Below are positions 44,181 to 53,236 of a stretch of 64,000 nt of DNA, one piece after another. The stretch is from Mucilaginibacter dorajii (GTDB lineage Bacteria; Bacteroidota; Bacteroidia; Sphingobacteriales; Sphingobacteriaceae): the NCBI RefSeq assembly GCF_024808255.1, contig NZ_JANTYS010000008.1, positions 186,001 to 250,000 of the forward strand. The letters run 5' to 3'. Numbering within the stretch: position 1 is the stretch's first letter; each line of letters starts with the position of its first letter. The translations under genes were made by a program, and so were the position numbers. The notes under the pieces are model-generated. The model was given only the letters and a program-made list of their open reading frames with translations. It ran no database searches and was not told the origin of the DNA.

Positions 44181-45429
44181 GGCCTTGCGTTTTAATGAAG
44201 CTTTCGCTGTCTGTTAAATATTGGGCATTGGATGCCAGGCTATCTGTTACGGACAGGCCTTTTGTGATTTGTATTTCGTTATTGCTGATAGCTCCTGAAC
44301 TTACTTTATGAGCGTGGAAAGATGCGCCATCTTTTAACCATACAACTTTAGCCTGGCCCAAATCAACCAGTGCGGACCGGGGTATCCATATGCCACCCGT
44401 GGTGCCAGTTTGTATAATAGCTTTTACGATGCTATTTACTTTTAGCTGGTGATCCATATTGTTCAAATAAACCCTGATGCTGGTGGTTTTATCTCCATCC
44501 TGTAATGTGGGTTCGATAAAGTTGACTTTCCCGCTGATGGCCTTGCCCTGCATATCCGGCAACATAATGGTAACCCGCTGATTTGATTTTAACCCTGCAA
44601 TAGCGGAGCGATCGATTTTTATAATCGCCCAGAGTTTATGCGGATTCACCACATTAAATAAAGTTTGCCCTTTTTGGATATACATTCCCTCTTTGACAGA
44701 TAACGGCAAGTTACCTGCAAAATCCAACGGCGTTTGTGTTGGCGAAGCGCCCGCCATCTGGCTGTGTGGCATATCATGCACATGCCCTTCATAGGCGCTA
44801 TACACCGGCAGCGTGTAGAAAGCCTTCCCGGTTTTAACAACCCGGGTAAGCTGTTCATCGGTCATTCCCAATAATAACAATTTTTGCCTCGCGGCATTTA
44901 TTAAGCCAGTTTCCCGCGGGGAATTTTTTGTGAGGTAGATCAGATCCTGTTGGGCGGTAACCATATCCGGACTATAGATATCAAAGACGCGCTGGCCACG
45001 GTGGATTTCCTGGAAGGCATATTTGATGTAAAGTTTTTCAATACGCCCCGAAAAACGCGAAGAGATATTGTTAAATGTCCGTGTATCAAAGTCCAGGTAA
45101 CCCTGGGCTAAAATTACTGTAGGTATTTCCTTTTGCTCGGGCGTAATGGCATTTACCGTTGATAGCACTGTAGAATTAACCGGTTGCAAAACGGTGGTTA
45201 AGCTGATACCCGAACCTTCACTGGCCTGACCTGTTTTTTTCACGAGGGGCATGCCGCAGATAGGGCAGCTGCCAGGATGGTCTTCCATGATTTGCGGGTG
45301 CATCGGGCAGGTATATTTTACATCGGTTTTAACCTCCTTTTTAGCCCGTTCCTTTTTTTGATCAGAACAGGCCGCAAAAAGCAGCATGCCCGACAGCAAA
45401 CCGATCATTATGATTTTAATATTTTTCAT
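44173..45429 (-). CDS. RND efflux periplasmic adaptor (CusB-like) with metal-binding domain, first
   Basis: 418-residue lipoprotein adaptor: LLFAACSDQ lipobox, heavy-metal-binding domain (KYTCPMHPQI...CPICGMPLV), then the CusB-type core including KLYIKYAFQEIHRGQRVF. A His/Met-containing stretch (YEGHVHDMPHSQMAGASP) lies in the middle and may be a further metal site. It overlaps the TolC-like gene by ATGA. Having two adaptors of this type in series is notable; one may replace the missing CusF chaperone function or form a mixed hexamer. Confidence 0.9.
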   Translation of the reverse strand: MKNIKIIMIGLLSGMLLFAACSDQKKERAKKEVKTDVKYTCPMHPQIMEDHPGSCPICGMPLVKKTGQASEGSGISLTTVLQPVNSTVLSTVNAITPEQKEIPTVILAQGYLDFDTRTFNNISSRFSGRIEKLYIKYAFQEIHRGQRVFDIYSPDMVTAQQDLIYLTKNSPRETGLINAARQKLLLLGMTDEQLTRVVKTGKAFYTLPVYSAYEGHVHDMPHSQMAGASPTQTPLDFAGNLPLSVKEGMYIQKGQTLFNVVNPHKLWAIIKIDRSAIAGLKSNQRVTIMLPDMQGKAISGKVNFIEPTLQDGDKTTSIRVYLNNMDHQLKVNSIVKAIIQTGTTGGIWIPRSALVDLGQAKVVWLKDGASFHAHKVSSGAISNNEIQITKGLSVTDSLASNAQYLTDSESFIKTQGHE

Positions 45430-46685
45430 TTGTTCTGATTATTTAGGGGCAGTTCCATAATTTCATTTTCCCGTTCATAAGCAACCTGCAGGGTTAAAAG
45501 TTCCTGCAATCGATCAAAGGCATTCATTCTTGACGTCTGCAGATCTTTAATAACGATCAACACAGTTGGCAGGTCGCCAGTATTCTGATCATAGGCCAGT
45601 AATGCCGTTTTATAACTATTCTGAAGGGCAGGAATAATATTTTGCTGATAGTTGCTGATCTGCTTTTTCTTGCTTGCGATGTCTGTTTTTATACCGGCCA
45701 GTTGCCCCTGAGCTTGGTTGAGCACGTCCATTTTTCGCTGCTGTAATTCTTCTATCTCGTAACGGATCCCTTTAAGGTTAGCCTTGTATTCATTAGACGC
45801 CCAGGGAACGATAGGTATGGTAACCGAAGCCATTAAGATATACTGGTTAGCATAACCGCCATAGCTGACCATGTGTGCAGCCTGGATACCAAAGTCAGGC
45901 TTGCGTTTGCTGTACTCAACCCGGGCATTTAATTGCTGCAACTCAATATTACGGTTAAGGCTTTTAATGTCGCTCCTGGCATTGGCCAGTGTCGCGGTAT
46001 CGGTTGGCGTACTTTCGTAGTTGTTTAATACAATTGTGGTATCCACCGTAAAAGCAGTTTGTTTATCCCGGTTCATCAACGTGTTGAGCATAACGTTCTT
46101 CTGGCTGATTTCGTTGTTTAATTGTTCGCGGGTATTATCCAGCTCGAATAGATCTGCTTTAGCTTTGTAAATATTATTCAGCTTTTCCTTGCCATAGGTT
46201 AGCCGGATGTTGGCATCTTTGAGCATATACTCCAGCAGGTTTTGTGTATGCTGCAGTAAAGCAAGCTTTTTCTCCAGTACCACCCGTTCGTAATAATACT
46301 GTTTAGCCTGCGCTATTAGTTGGTTTTTAAGGTAGTTTTTATCCTCTGCCGTAACTTTGGACTGTCCTTTCATATAATCTTCTTTGGCCTTCAGTTTTGC
46401 CGGATTGGTAAACATTTGCTCTGCCTGGATCATAAATGACCCTCCATTGGGGCTAAACTGATAGGGCACCTGGTACTGGCCGGCACTGATCTTCGGTGCA
46501 TCGAGGCTTTTAGCGCCGGCGGCATAAGCGTCCTGTGCGCCTACTTTCGCATCATATGCCTGCAAAGCCGGGTTGCCGGTAACACGAGCCAACACGCTGT
46601 CTAAAGGCAGGTGCTGTGCCCGTGCGCTTGCCGGTATGATGGCAAGGGAGAGCAGCATAATTATAATATGATATTTTGTTTTCAT
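45426..46685 (-). CDS. TolC-family outer-membrane channel (CusC-like)
   Basis: 419 residues with a signal peptide ending near ASARAQH, then two repeats of long helical hairpins and short strands typical of TolC-like trimeric channels. Heptad-like Gln/Ala/Leu-rich helices are evident, for example around ENLQQRKMDVLNQAQGQL-type segments. It provides the exit duct of the efflux complex. The ATG is 4 bases after the stop of the pump's second half and the stop overlaps the next gene, showing operon organisation. Confidence 0.9.
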   Translation of the reverse strand: MKTKYHIIIMLLSLAIIPASARAQHLPLDSVLARVTGNPALQAYDAKVGAQDAYAAGAKSLDAPKISAGQYQVPYQFSPNGGSFMIQAEQMFTNPAKLKAKEDYMKGQSKVTAEDKNYLKNQLIAQAKQYYYERVVLEKKLALLQHTQNLLEYMLKDANIRLTYGKEKLNNIYKAKADLFELDNTREQLNNEISQKNVMLNTLMNRDKQTAFTVDTTIVLNNYESTPTDTATLANARSDIKSLNRNIELQQLNARVEYSKRKPDFGIQAAHMVSYGGYANQYILMASVTIPIVPWASNEYKANLKGIRYEIEELQQRKMDVLNQAQGQLAGIKTDIASKKKQISNYQQNIIPALQNSYKTALLAYDQNTGDLPTVLIVIKDLQTSRMNAFDRLQELLTLQVAYERENEIMELPLNNQNK

Positions 46686-46689
46686 GTTT

Positions 46690-48582
46690 TTACTCCTTTA
46701 CTTCTAATACTTCCAGTTGGCCATGTTTTTTTAATTCGTACTCCTTTACCATCAAAAAGATAAGTGGGGTAACCAGTAAAATATGCGTGGAAGAAGTTAA
46801 AACTCCGCCAATCATCGGCAACACGATGGGCAGCATCACGTCACTGCCCGTCCCGGTTGCCCAAAGCACCGGCACCAGGCCAAACAGGGCTACACAAACA
46901 GTCATTAGTTTTGGCCGCAAGCGTTTCACTGCACCATTCATGACATAAACCCGCAGGTCTTCTTTCGTGATGGTTTCTTTGGAATTTCCCTTTAAGAGGA
47001 TCAATTGTTGTATCGCATCATTCAAATAAATCACCATCACGATACCCGTTTCTACTGCGATCCCAAACAGGGCGATAAAGCCAACGGCTACAGCAACCGA
47101 TAAATGCACACCAAAGAAATACACCATATAAGCGCCGCCGATCAGGGCAAACGGAATGGAGATCAGGCTGAAAAATGCTTCGCGTATAGAATGAAAGGCA
47201 AAATACAAACAGGCAAAAATGATGATCAGTACAATAGGTAATACCAGTTTTAAGGTATGCTCAGCCCGGATCAGGTTTTCGTATTGTCCGCTCCATTCAA
47301 TAAAGTAGCCTTTGGGCAATGATTTGACCATTGTATTTAATCTTTCCCGGGCTTCCTTAACCGTGCTTCCCAAATCCCGGTCACGTACGTTGAACAGCAC
47401 TGTTCCTCGCAATAGCGCATTTTCGGATTGAATCATAGCGGGGCCATCACTGATCCTGATATCAGCTACAGACGATAAGGGGATAGGACCATTATCCGGG
47501 GTTTGTACCAGCGTCCTTTTGATTGCATCAAGGTTGTTCCGGTAATCCTGTGCCAAGCGCGCATTTACACTGAACCGCTGCCTGCCCTCAACTGTAGTGG
47601 CCAGGTTCATACCGCCCAGGGCGCTTTCCACTATTTCATTCACATCATCTACGCTCAGGCCATACCGGCCAATCGCTTCTTTATTGATCTGTATATCCAG
47701 GTATTTGCCACCGGTGATGGGGTCAACGTATAAATCCTTTACCCCGTTAATGCCCTGTAATGCCTGTTTCATTTGGCTGGATAAGGAATAGATGGTATCC
47801 AGATTCTGTCCGTAAACTTTTAAACCTACATCGGTGCGGATACCTGTGGAGAGCATATTGATGCGGTTGATGATGGGCTGTGTCCAGCCATTCACCACAC
47901 CGGGTATCTGCAATTTGGCATTCAGCTCGTTAATAATATCCTCCTTTTTAATGCCCTTTCGCCATTCACTTTTAGGTTTTAAAAGAATGATGGTCTCTGT
48001 CATGCTTATCGGCGAATTATCGGTGGCCGTATTAGCCCGCCCGGCTTTACCCAAAACATTTTTTACTTCGGGTACACTTTTAATGATCTTATCCTGTACC
48101 TGCAAAAGCTGCTTAGCTTGGGAGTTGGATACATCCGGCTGGGTAACGGGCATAAACAGGATCGTTCCTTCATCCAGGGGCGGCATAAACTCACTGCCTA
48201 AACTTAACAGCAAGGGTATACTGATCAATAAAGCAACGAGGTTGATCCCGATAGTGGTTTTACGCCAGGTAACGCACCAGTTGAGAATTGGCCGGTACAG
48301 TTTTTCTAATGTATTGGTTAAGGGATTGCGGTCATCTGTTCTCAATTTGCCTTTCAGAAAGAAAGAGATTAGCACCGGGGCCAGTGTTACTGCCAAAATC
48401 GCGTCGATTGCGAGTATAAATGTTTTTGTCCAGGCCAGTGGGCCAAACAATTTACCTTCCTGTCCTTCCAATAAAAATACAGGGAGGAACGATGCGACAA
48501 TAATAAGCGTGGAAAAGAATACACCACGACCCACCTGTTTGCAGGAGGCTTCTATGATTTTTATTCGTTCTGCTGTGTTCAT
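46690..48582 (-). CDS. CusA-like RND pump, C-terminal part (split gene)
   Basis: 630 residues corresponding to the second part of a CusA heavy-metal RND pump, from just before TM5 to the end. It begins MNTAERIKIIEAS, then the TM5/6 region FFSTLIIVASFLPVFLLEGQEGK, periplasmic porter and docking domains, and the last TM helices with IALFGIAVETGIVMVIYLND and LFGLVPVLWATGTGSD. Its ATG overlaps the stop of the first part as ATGA. The two chains together (about 1054 residues) equal one normal CusA. It could function as a two-piece pump or be a frameshifted pseudogene. Confidence 0.88.
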   Translation of the reverse strand: MNTAERIKIIEASCKQVGRGVFFSTLIIVASFLPVFLLEGQEGKLFGPLAWTKTFILAIDAILAVTLAPVLISFFLKGKLRTDDRNPLTNTLEKLYRPILNWCVTWRKTTIGINLVALLISIPLLLSLGSEFMPPLDEGTILFMPVTQPDVSNSQAKQLLQVQDKIIKSVPEVKNVLGKAGRANTATDNSPISMTETIILLKPKSEWRKGIKKEDIINELNAKLQIPGVVNGWTQPIINRINMLSTGIRTDVGLKVYGQNLDTIYSLSSQMKQALQGINGVKDLYVDPITGGKYLDIQINKEAIGRYGLSVDDVNEIVESALGGMNLATTVEGRQRFSVNARLAQDYRNNLDAIKRTLVQTPDNGPIPLSSVADIRISDGPAMIQSENALLRGTVLFNVRDRDLGSTVKEARERLNTMVKSLPKGYFIEWSGQYENLIRAEHTLKLVLPIVLIIIFACLYFAFHSIREAFFSLISIPFALIGGAYMVYFFGVHLSVAVAVGFIALFGIAVETGIVMVIYLNDAIQQLILLKGNSKETITKEDLRVYVMNGAVKRLRPKLMTVCVALFGLVPVLWATGTGSDVMLPIVLPMIGGVLTSSTHILLVTPLIFLMVKEYELKKHGQLEVLEVKE

Positions 48583-49853
48583 GATTTCTCTTTTTGTTGT
48601 GCAAGGGATAAATTCCTATGCGAGTTTTCTACCATGACAATGCCATTATCCACAATAACCCCGATAGCTAAGGCAATACCCGTTAGGGACATGATATTGG
48701 AGCTGATGCCGAAAGCATTGAGCAGGATAAAGCTGGTTGCTATGGTTATCGGGATCTGAATAATGATGCTTAAAGCGCTTTTAAAACTCAATAAGAACAG
48801 GATCACAATAATGGATACCGTGATCATTTCTTCAATCAGTGTATGTTTCACAGAATCTATCGAGCTTTCAATCAGCTCACTCCGGTCATAGGCGATGTTG
48901 AAGCTCACACCAGGCGGCAAACCTTTTTGGATGTTCGCCATTTTATCTTTGACGGCATGAATTACCTTATCAGCATTTTCTCCGTAGCGCATCACCACTA
49001 TACCGCCAACGGTTTCACCGTTGCCGTTTTGGTCAAAAATACCCAGGCGCTCATCACCACCCATTTGAACGGTGGCAATATCTTTGATTTTTACCGGTAT
49101 GGTATTGATCACGCCAACCGGGATGCTCTCCACATCTGACAGGGTTTTGATATAACCCAGGCCCCGCACAATATAGCCGGTACCGTTCATTTCAAACTTT
49201 CTGCCACCTACATCATTATTATTGCTTTTCACCGCTTTCAAGACCTGCGATAGCGGGATATTATAGTAATTGAGTTTATGCGGGTCGATAGTAACCTGGT
49301 ATTGTTTCTCAAAGCCGCCAAAAGAAGCTACTTCACTAACACCTGGTACAGTCTGTAGTCCCAGTTTTACATACCAGTCCTGCAAGGCCCGTTGTTCGCC
49401 CAGGTCCATGCCTTTGGCGTCCAGCGTGTACCAGAGAATATGGCCTACACCAGTACCGTCGGGTCCCAATGTGGGAGTGACTCCTTGCGGTATTAACCGC
49501 TGGGCGTAGTTCAGCCTTTCCAGCACCCGGCTTCGCGCCCAGTAAACATCGGCTTTATCGTCAAAAACAATATAGACAAAACTCATCCCGAACATAGAAG
49601 TGGCACGGATGGCTTTCACTTTTGGAATACCTTGCAGGTTGCTCACCAGCGGATAAGTTACCTGGTCTTCCATAATCTGCGGACTGCGGCCCTGCCATTC
49701 GGCAAACACGATCACCTGGTTTTCTGAAAGATCGGGTATGGCATCAATAGGGTTTTCCCTTATCGCGTAAATGCCCCATGCAAAAAGAGCGGCAGCGATC
49801 AGTAAAACAATATACCTGTTTTTTAAAGACAGGGAAATGAGTTGATTAATCAT
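48579..49853 (-). CDS. CusA-like RND pump, N-terminal part (split gene)
   Basis: 424 residues from the preferred start MINQLISLSLKNRYIV; the longer frame adds 20 unlikely residues. It contains TM1, the first periplasmic region with family motifs DAIPDLSENQVIV and YVKLGLQTVPGVSEVASFGG, and TM2-TM4 ending in GIALAIGVIVDNGIVMVENSHR, which carries the proton-relay Asp. The reading frame stops 17 residues after MVEN, in the cytoplasmic loop between TM4 and TM5, and the next chain begins with ATGA overlap. Confidence 0.88.
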   Translation of the reverse strand: MINQLISLSLKNRYIVLLIAAALFAWGIYAIRENPIDAIPDLSENQVIVFAEWQGRSPQIMEDQVTYPLVSNLQGIPKVKAIRATSMFGMSFVYIVFDDKADVYWARSRVLERLNYAQRLIPQGVTPTLGPDGTGVGHILWYTLDAKGMDLGEQRALQDWYVKLGLQTVPGVSEVASFGGFEKQYQVTIDPHKLNYYNIPLSQVLKAVKSNNNDVGGRKFEMNGTGYIVRGLGYIKTLSDVESIPVGVINTIPVKIKDIATVQMGGDERLGIFDQNGNGETVGGIVVMRYGENADKVIHAVKDKMANIQKGLPPGVSFNIAYDRSELIESSIDSVKHTLIEEMITVSIIVILFLLSFKSALSIIIQIPITIATSFILLNAFGISSNIMSLTGIALAIGVIVDNGIVMVENSHRNLSLAQQKEKS

Positions 49854-49914
49854 CGTAATAGTTTTTAATAAGCCCGTCCACAAGGCAGTTGCCCGATGGG
49901 CGGGCCCGATCATT

Positions 49915-50160
49915 TTACATTTTCATGGAATCTGCTTTCTTTTTAGCCGGTTCTTTTTTAACCAGGGCCATGCCGCATTTTGGACATTTGCCCGGTTTAT
50001 CGCTCAGCACTTCCGGATGCATCGTGCAGGTATACTGCACTTTTACTGGTTTAACTTTCTTGGTTTTGGCGGTGTCAGTAACTGCGGCCTTGGTGTGGGC
50101 AGCAAAAACAGTTGCGGCAGATAACAGGATGGCAACAGCCATTAACATTACTTTTTTCAT
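49915..50160 (-). CDS. Small periplasmic heavy-metal-binding-domain protein
   Basis: 81 residues from the ATG at 50160 (MKKVMLMAVAILLSA), with a signal peptide ending near TVFAA. The mature part is one heavy-metal-binding domain: VQYTCTMHPEV...CPKCGMALV, with the Cys, Met and His set used for copper-group ions. It ends in a Lys-rich tail with DSMKM. It is the first gene of the efflux group and probably passes metal to the adaptors, in the place of CusF (inference). Confidence 0.87.
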   Translation of the reverse strand: MKKVMLMAVAILLSAATVFAAHTKAAVTDTAKTKKVKPVKVQYTCTMHPEVLSDKPGKCPKCGMALVKKEPAKKKADSMKM

Positions 50161-50200
50161 GAGTTTTATTGATTTGATGATTAATTGCATGTTATTATAG

Positions 50201-50623
50201 TTAGGCGGGATCAACTTTTGACAGGTAGTAATTGATGCTGTACTGTTGATGAATAGCATCGTAAACCAGCAGGTCGCTGTTTGTCCTGAAGCGTGTATCC
50301 AAAACTTCGAATGCCCGTCCGTTACGGTATATCTTTTTTAAGTTTTCCAGGGTAAACAGGTATATTTTGCTGCTCCCCTTTACACTGAAATAGTGGGTAA
50401 TAATGGGTTTGAAAAGATTGAGCTTATCGCCCGGGCGCTGGCGTTCGTAAATGGTGATTGCTCCTCTTTCCAGAACTTTATAACCGGATAGCTTCAGATG
50501 TTTAATAGCGATAAGTGAATCCTGAGTTGAAGGAATATTTGGAGCATTAAAGCTACCGGCTTGCACCAATGACCTTGAAAAAAGCAGGGCAAGCAAAATA
50601 ATTGAAAATTTGAAGATTTTCAT
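50201..50623 (-). CDS. Exported hypothetical protein near the efflux locus
   Basis: 140 residues from the ATG at 50623 (MKIFKFSIILLALLF), with a signal peptide ending near SLVQAG. The mature part is soluble and has no repeated Cys or His clusters; I recognise no family. It lies 40 bases upstream of the metal-binding protein on the same strand and could belong to the same transcript. Confidence 0.65.
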   Translation of the reverse strand: MKIFKFSIILLALLFSRSLVQAGSFNAPNIPSTQDSLIAIKHLKLSGYKVLERGAITIYERQRPGDKLNLFKPIITHYFSVKGSSKIYLFTLENLKKIYRNGRAFEVLDTRFRTNSDLLVYDAIHQQYSINYYLSKVDPA

Positions 50624-50758
50624 TTTTAAAAATATAAGTATGTACATGCTGAGAATTGTTCAGCAATACATTGATGGATAAAAAATATTGATTAATAAAT
50701 GGAATAGTCTAATTAGCCTGAATGGCAATTAAACAATATGGGGAAAGTACCGGAGGTA

Positions 50759-51139
50759 TTAAATTCTGTAGTTGGAGTAGAGGATGTAAAGCGGATCACA
50801 CTGGACAGGCGGTGCCTGGCTATTATAAGCGCTCTCCTTTCTTAAGGTAATTCCTTCTGCAGATGCAGGAATGAAAAATACAGGTGTAATTAAGGTAAAT
50901 GAGTTTTTTAACGTCAGATCGGTTTTGGCCGAAACGTGGTTGTCTTTTACTTTAATATTTGTTTTAATGGTTTTACAGCAATCGCTGTTACCAGCCTTGC
51001 TGTCCATCTTGCATGAGGAGGCTGCAGACAGGGATACATCGGTTAATTTACCACAGCAGTAAAACTTGTTTATGGTAACCCCATAAACAGATGCTGAGTA
51101 GATCAGGGCGAGTAATATGACTGCTATCTTTTTCACCAT
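50759..51139 (-). CDS. HYC_CC_PP-like exported protein
   Basis: 126 residues with an N-terminal signal segment (MVKKIAVILLALIYSASVYG). It has the features that give the HYC_CC_PP family its name: an aromatic-Cys motif (NKFYCCGKL), a further pair in SDCCKT, and a late double Pro in QAPPVQCDP. Such proteins are often encoded next to copper-handling genes in Bacteroidota. A metal-binding role in the periplasm or outer membrane is inferred from cysteines and context. Confidence 0.75.
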   Translation of the reverse strand: MVKKIAVILLALIYSASVYGVTINKFYCCGKLTDVSLSAASSCKMDSKAGNSDCCKTIKTNIKVKDNHVSAKTDLTLKNSFTLITPVFFIPASAEGITLRKESAYNSQAPPVQCDPLYILYSNYRI

Positions 51140-51340
51140 GCTAAATTAGGGCAATTCTTTTATCTAAATTTACATAATTACGGTAAAATTTTATATCCTA
51201 TTGCATTCACAATAAATTATTAGGGCGCGGTTTTCAATTGCGTTGCGTTCACAATAGTTGATTCCATAGTAGACTGACTGTTGGACGAAAAATGCAACGC
51301 CGTATCTTCCTCGCTTGAGAAATTAAGTTTAATTTTAAGA

Positions 51341-51408
51341 AAGGGAAATAATCACAACTAATCGGGAATTCTGCTAATAGCCGGGGCTATGCATTCGCCG
51401 CATCTTTG
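51341..51408 (+). promoter_or_regulatory. Conserved box and promoter-like site before hydrolase 1
   Basis: AAGGGAAATAATCACAACTA plus ATCGGGAA (51341-51368) lies 107 bases before the ATG, and CATCTTTG (51401-51408) is a near match to TAnnTTTG. Both are repeated at the same spacing before the paralogue (53131-53207). The rest of the 308-base gap 51140-51447 shows two degenerate TTGCxTTCACAATA units (about 51201 and 51241) and no gene. Confidence 0.55.
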
Positions 51409-51447
51409 TATTGTAAACAAAAACAAAAAATTTAAAACTCAAACAAG

Positions 51448-52149
51448 ATGAAAACTCAAGCTGTAAAAAACGTAGTATTAGTACATGGCGCTTTCGCCGA
51501 TGGTTCAGGCTTTAAAGCGCTTTACAACGAATTAACCAAAAAAGGCTATAACGTATCCGTTGTACAAAATCCACTAACCTCACTGGAAGACGATGTACTG
51601 GCAACACATGTTGCTTTAGACAGGATTGGCGGCCCGGCTATCCTTGCCGGACACTCATGGGGTGGCGCGGTGATTACCGAGGCTGGTAATCACCCGAATG
51701 TTGCTGCCCTGGTTTATATCGCCGCATTTCAGCCCGACAATGGCGAATCTGCCTTGCAATGGCTGCAAACTGCTCCTCCTGCTCCTGAAAACGGCGTGCT
51801 TGCTCCTGATGACAAGGGAATTGTATATTATGATAAAGATAAATATCATGCCGGTTTTTGTGCTGATATCGACGCCGATGAAGCGGCATTTATGTATGCT
51901 TCGCAAGGTGCCTTTTATGCCAAAGGTTTTGTAAGCCCCATCACCGATGCTGCCTGGAGGCACAAACCTACTTATGGGCTCATCGCTACTGAAGATAAAA
52001 GCATCAACCCCGATATACAAAGAAACATGTACAGCCGGTCAAACACCCAGGTAACCGAAGTAAAAGGCAGTCATGTGATCTTCATGTCGCAGCCCGAAAT
52101 TGTTGCAAGTGTTATTGTTGAAGCTGCGCAAGCGGCATCGGTTCAATAA
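51448..52149 (+). CDS. Alpha/beta hydrolase, cytoplasmic paralogue
   Basis: 233 residues. The oxyanion-hole motif VLVHGAFADGSG is near the start; the nucleophile Ser is in AGHSWGG, the acid Asp in ATEDKS and the His in KGSHVIFMS. This is the usual arrangement of the EstC-like esterase/hydrolase family with PF12697-type fold. There is no signal peptide, unlike the paralogue at 53237, from which it differs little otherwise. Substrate unknown; small esters or amides are plausible. An AraC regulator lies between the two copies. Confidence 0.9.
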   Translation: MKTQAVKNVVLVHGAFADGSGFKALYNELTKKGYNVSVVQNPLTSLEDDVLATHVALDRIGGPAILAGHSWGGAVITEAGNHPNVAALVYIAAFQPDNGESALQWLQTAPPAPENGVLAPDDKGIVYYDKDKYHAGFCADIDADEAAFMYASQGAFYAKGFVSPITDAAWRHKPTYGLIATEDKSINPDIQRNMYSRSNTQVTEVKGSHVIFMSQPEIVASVIVEAAQAASVQ

Positions 52150-52280
52150 TAAAATAAGATGCCAATTTGCCCACAGGCCCTATTTGCTGCAACAGGCAAA
52201 TGGGGCCTGTATATTTATAGTGGGTTTGAACTTTGTGTTTTGATGCTTCTTTAGTACTTTGGATGTTCGTTTGATCAACC

Positions 52281-53141
52281 ATGAAGCTTACACTAAGAGA
52301 GGAAAATACCGGCGGCGAATTGCTGCTTTTTAAAGAAGAAGCGGGTTTTGACCGTTTGTTTTTTACTCGGGACAGGTTCAACAAGTATTTTACCATTGCC
52401 TGGAACCCGGGGGAAAGCCAAACCGTTACCATTGACGGCACCGAATATGATTTTCCTGCCAATTCCCTGTTAACGCTTCTGTTTAACCAATCTTTCAGGT
52501 TTAAAAACTCCGAAAACATTGTGGCCTGGCAGTTTAACCGGGAATTCTACTGTATCATTGATCACGATAGTGAAGTGAGCTGCGTGGGGTTCTTGTTTAG
52601 CAGTACAGATCACCTGTTCGTGCCGCTAAATGACCTCGCACAGCAAAAGCTAAAACTATTGTCTGATGTTTTTATAGATGAATTTAAAACCTCAGATCAT
52701 ATCCAGAATGAAATGCTGCTGGTATTGCTCAAACGGCTGATCATTTATGTAACCAGGCTGGCTAAGGTGGGGTATGCCCCTGTTAAAAAATTGCAGGACG
52801 AAAGGTTTCATATTATCCGGAAATTTAACCTGATGGTAGAAGCCAATTTCAAATCGGAACACTCCGTTAGTTTTTATGCGGAGCAGCTTTGCAAGTCACC
52901 CAAAACTTTGTCTAATCTTTTTGCCATTTTCAATCAGAAAACACCTTCGCAGATCATCCAGGAAAGGATCACGGTAGAGGCTAAACGGCTTTTATGCTAT
53001 ACCGACAGATCTGTAAAGCATATAACCTTTGAACTTGGCTTTGAAGATGTTTCCTATTTCTCCAATTTTTTCAAAAAAAATGCCGGTGCATCACCCTCTG
53101 ATTTCAGAAGTTCACTAAAAGTTGCTAAAGAAGGGAAATAA
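52281..53141 (+). CDS. AraC-family transcriptional regulator
   Basis: 286 residues: an N-terminal cupin-like sensor domain of about 180 residues and a C-terminal AraC DNA-binding domain with two HTH motifs. These are FYAEQLCKSPKTLSNLF and then ITFELGFEDVSYFSNFFKK, followed by GASPSDFR. The stop codon lies inside the box shared by the two hydrolase genes (53131-53158). It probably controls one or both hydrolases in response to a small ligand (inference from position). Confidence 0.9.
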   Translation: MKLTLREENTGGELLLFKEEAGFDRLFFTRDRFNKYFTIAWNPGESQTVTIDGTEYDFPANSLLTLLFNQSFRFKNSENIVAWQFNREFYCIIDHDSEVSCVGFLFSSTDHLFVPLNDLAQQKLKLLSDVFIDEFKTSDHIQNEMLLVLLKRLIIYVTRLAKVGYAPVKKLQDERFHIIRKFNLMVEANFKSEHSVSFYAEQLCKSPKTLSNLFAIFNQKTPSQIIQERITVEAKRLLCYTDRSVKHITFELGFEDVSYFSNFFKKNAGASPSDFRSSLKVAKEGK

Positions 53142-53207
53142 TTACAACTAACCGGGAAATGTGCTCACAGGGCCCGCCTGCTTTTCATTGCACCTTTGTA
53201 TTGTTGA
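53131..53207 (+). promoter_or_regulatory. Conserved box and promoter-like site before hydrolase 2
   Basis: AAGGGAAATAATTACAACTA plus ACCGGGAA (53131-53158) is 26 of 28 identical to 51341-51368 and lies 106 bases before the ATG at 53237. CACCTTTG (53200-53207) matches the promoter-like site of the other copy. The box overlaps the end of the AraC coding sequence. Confidence 0.55.
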
Positions 53208-53236
53208 TCCAAACAAAAAACTCAACGATAAAGATC

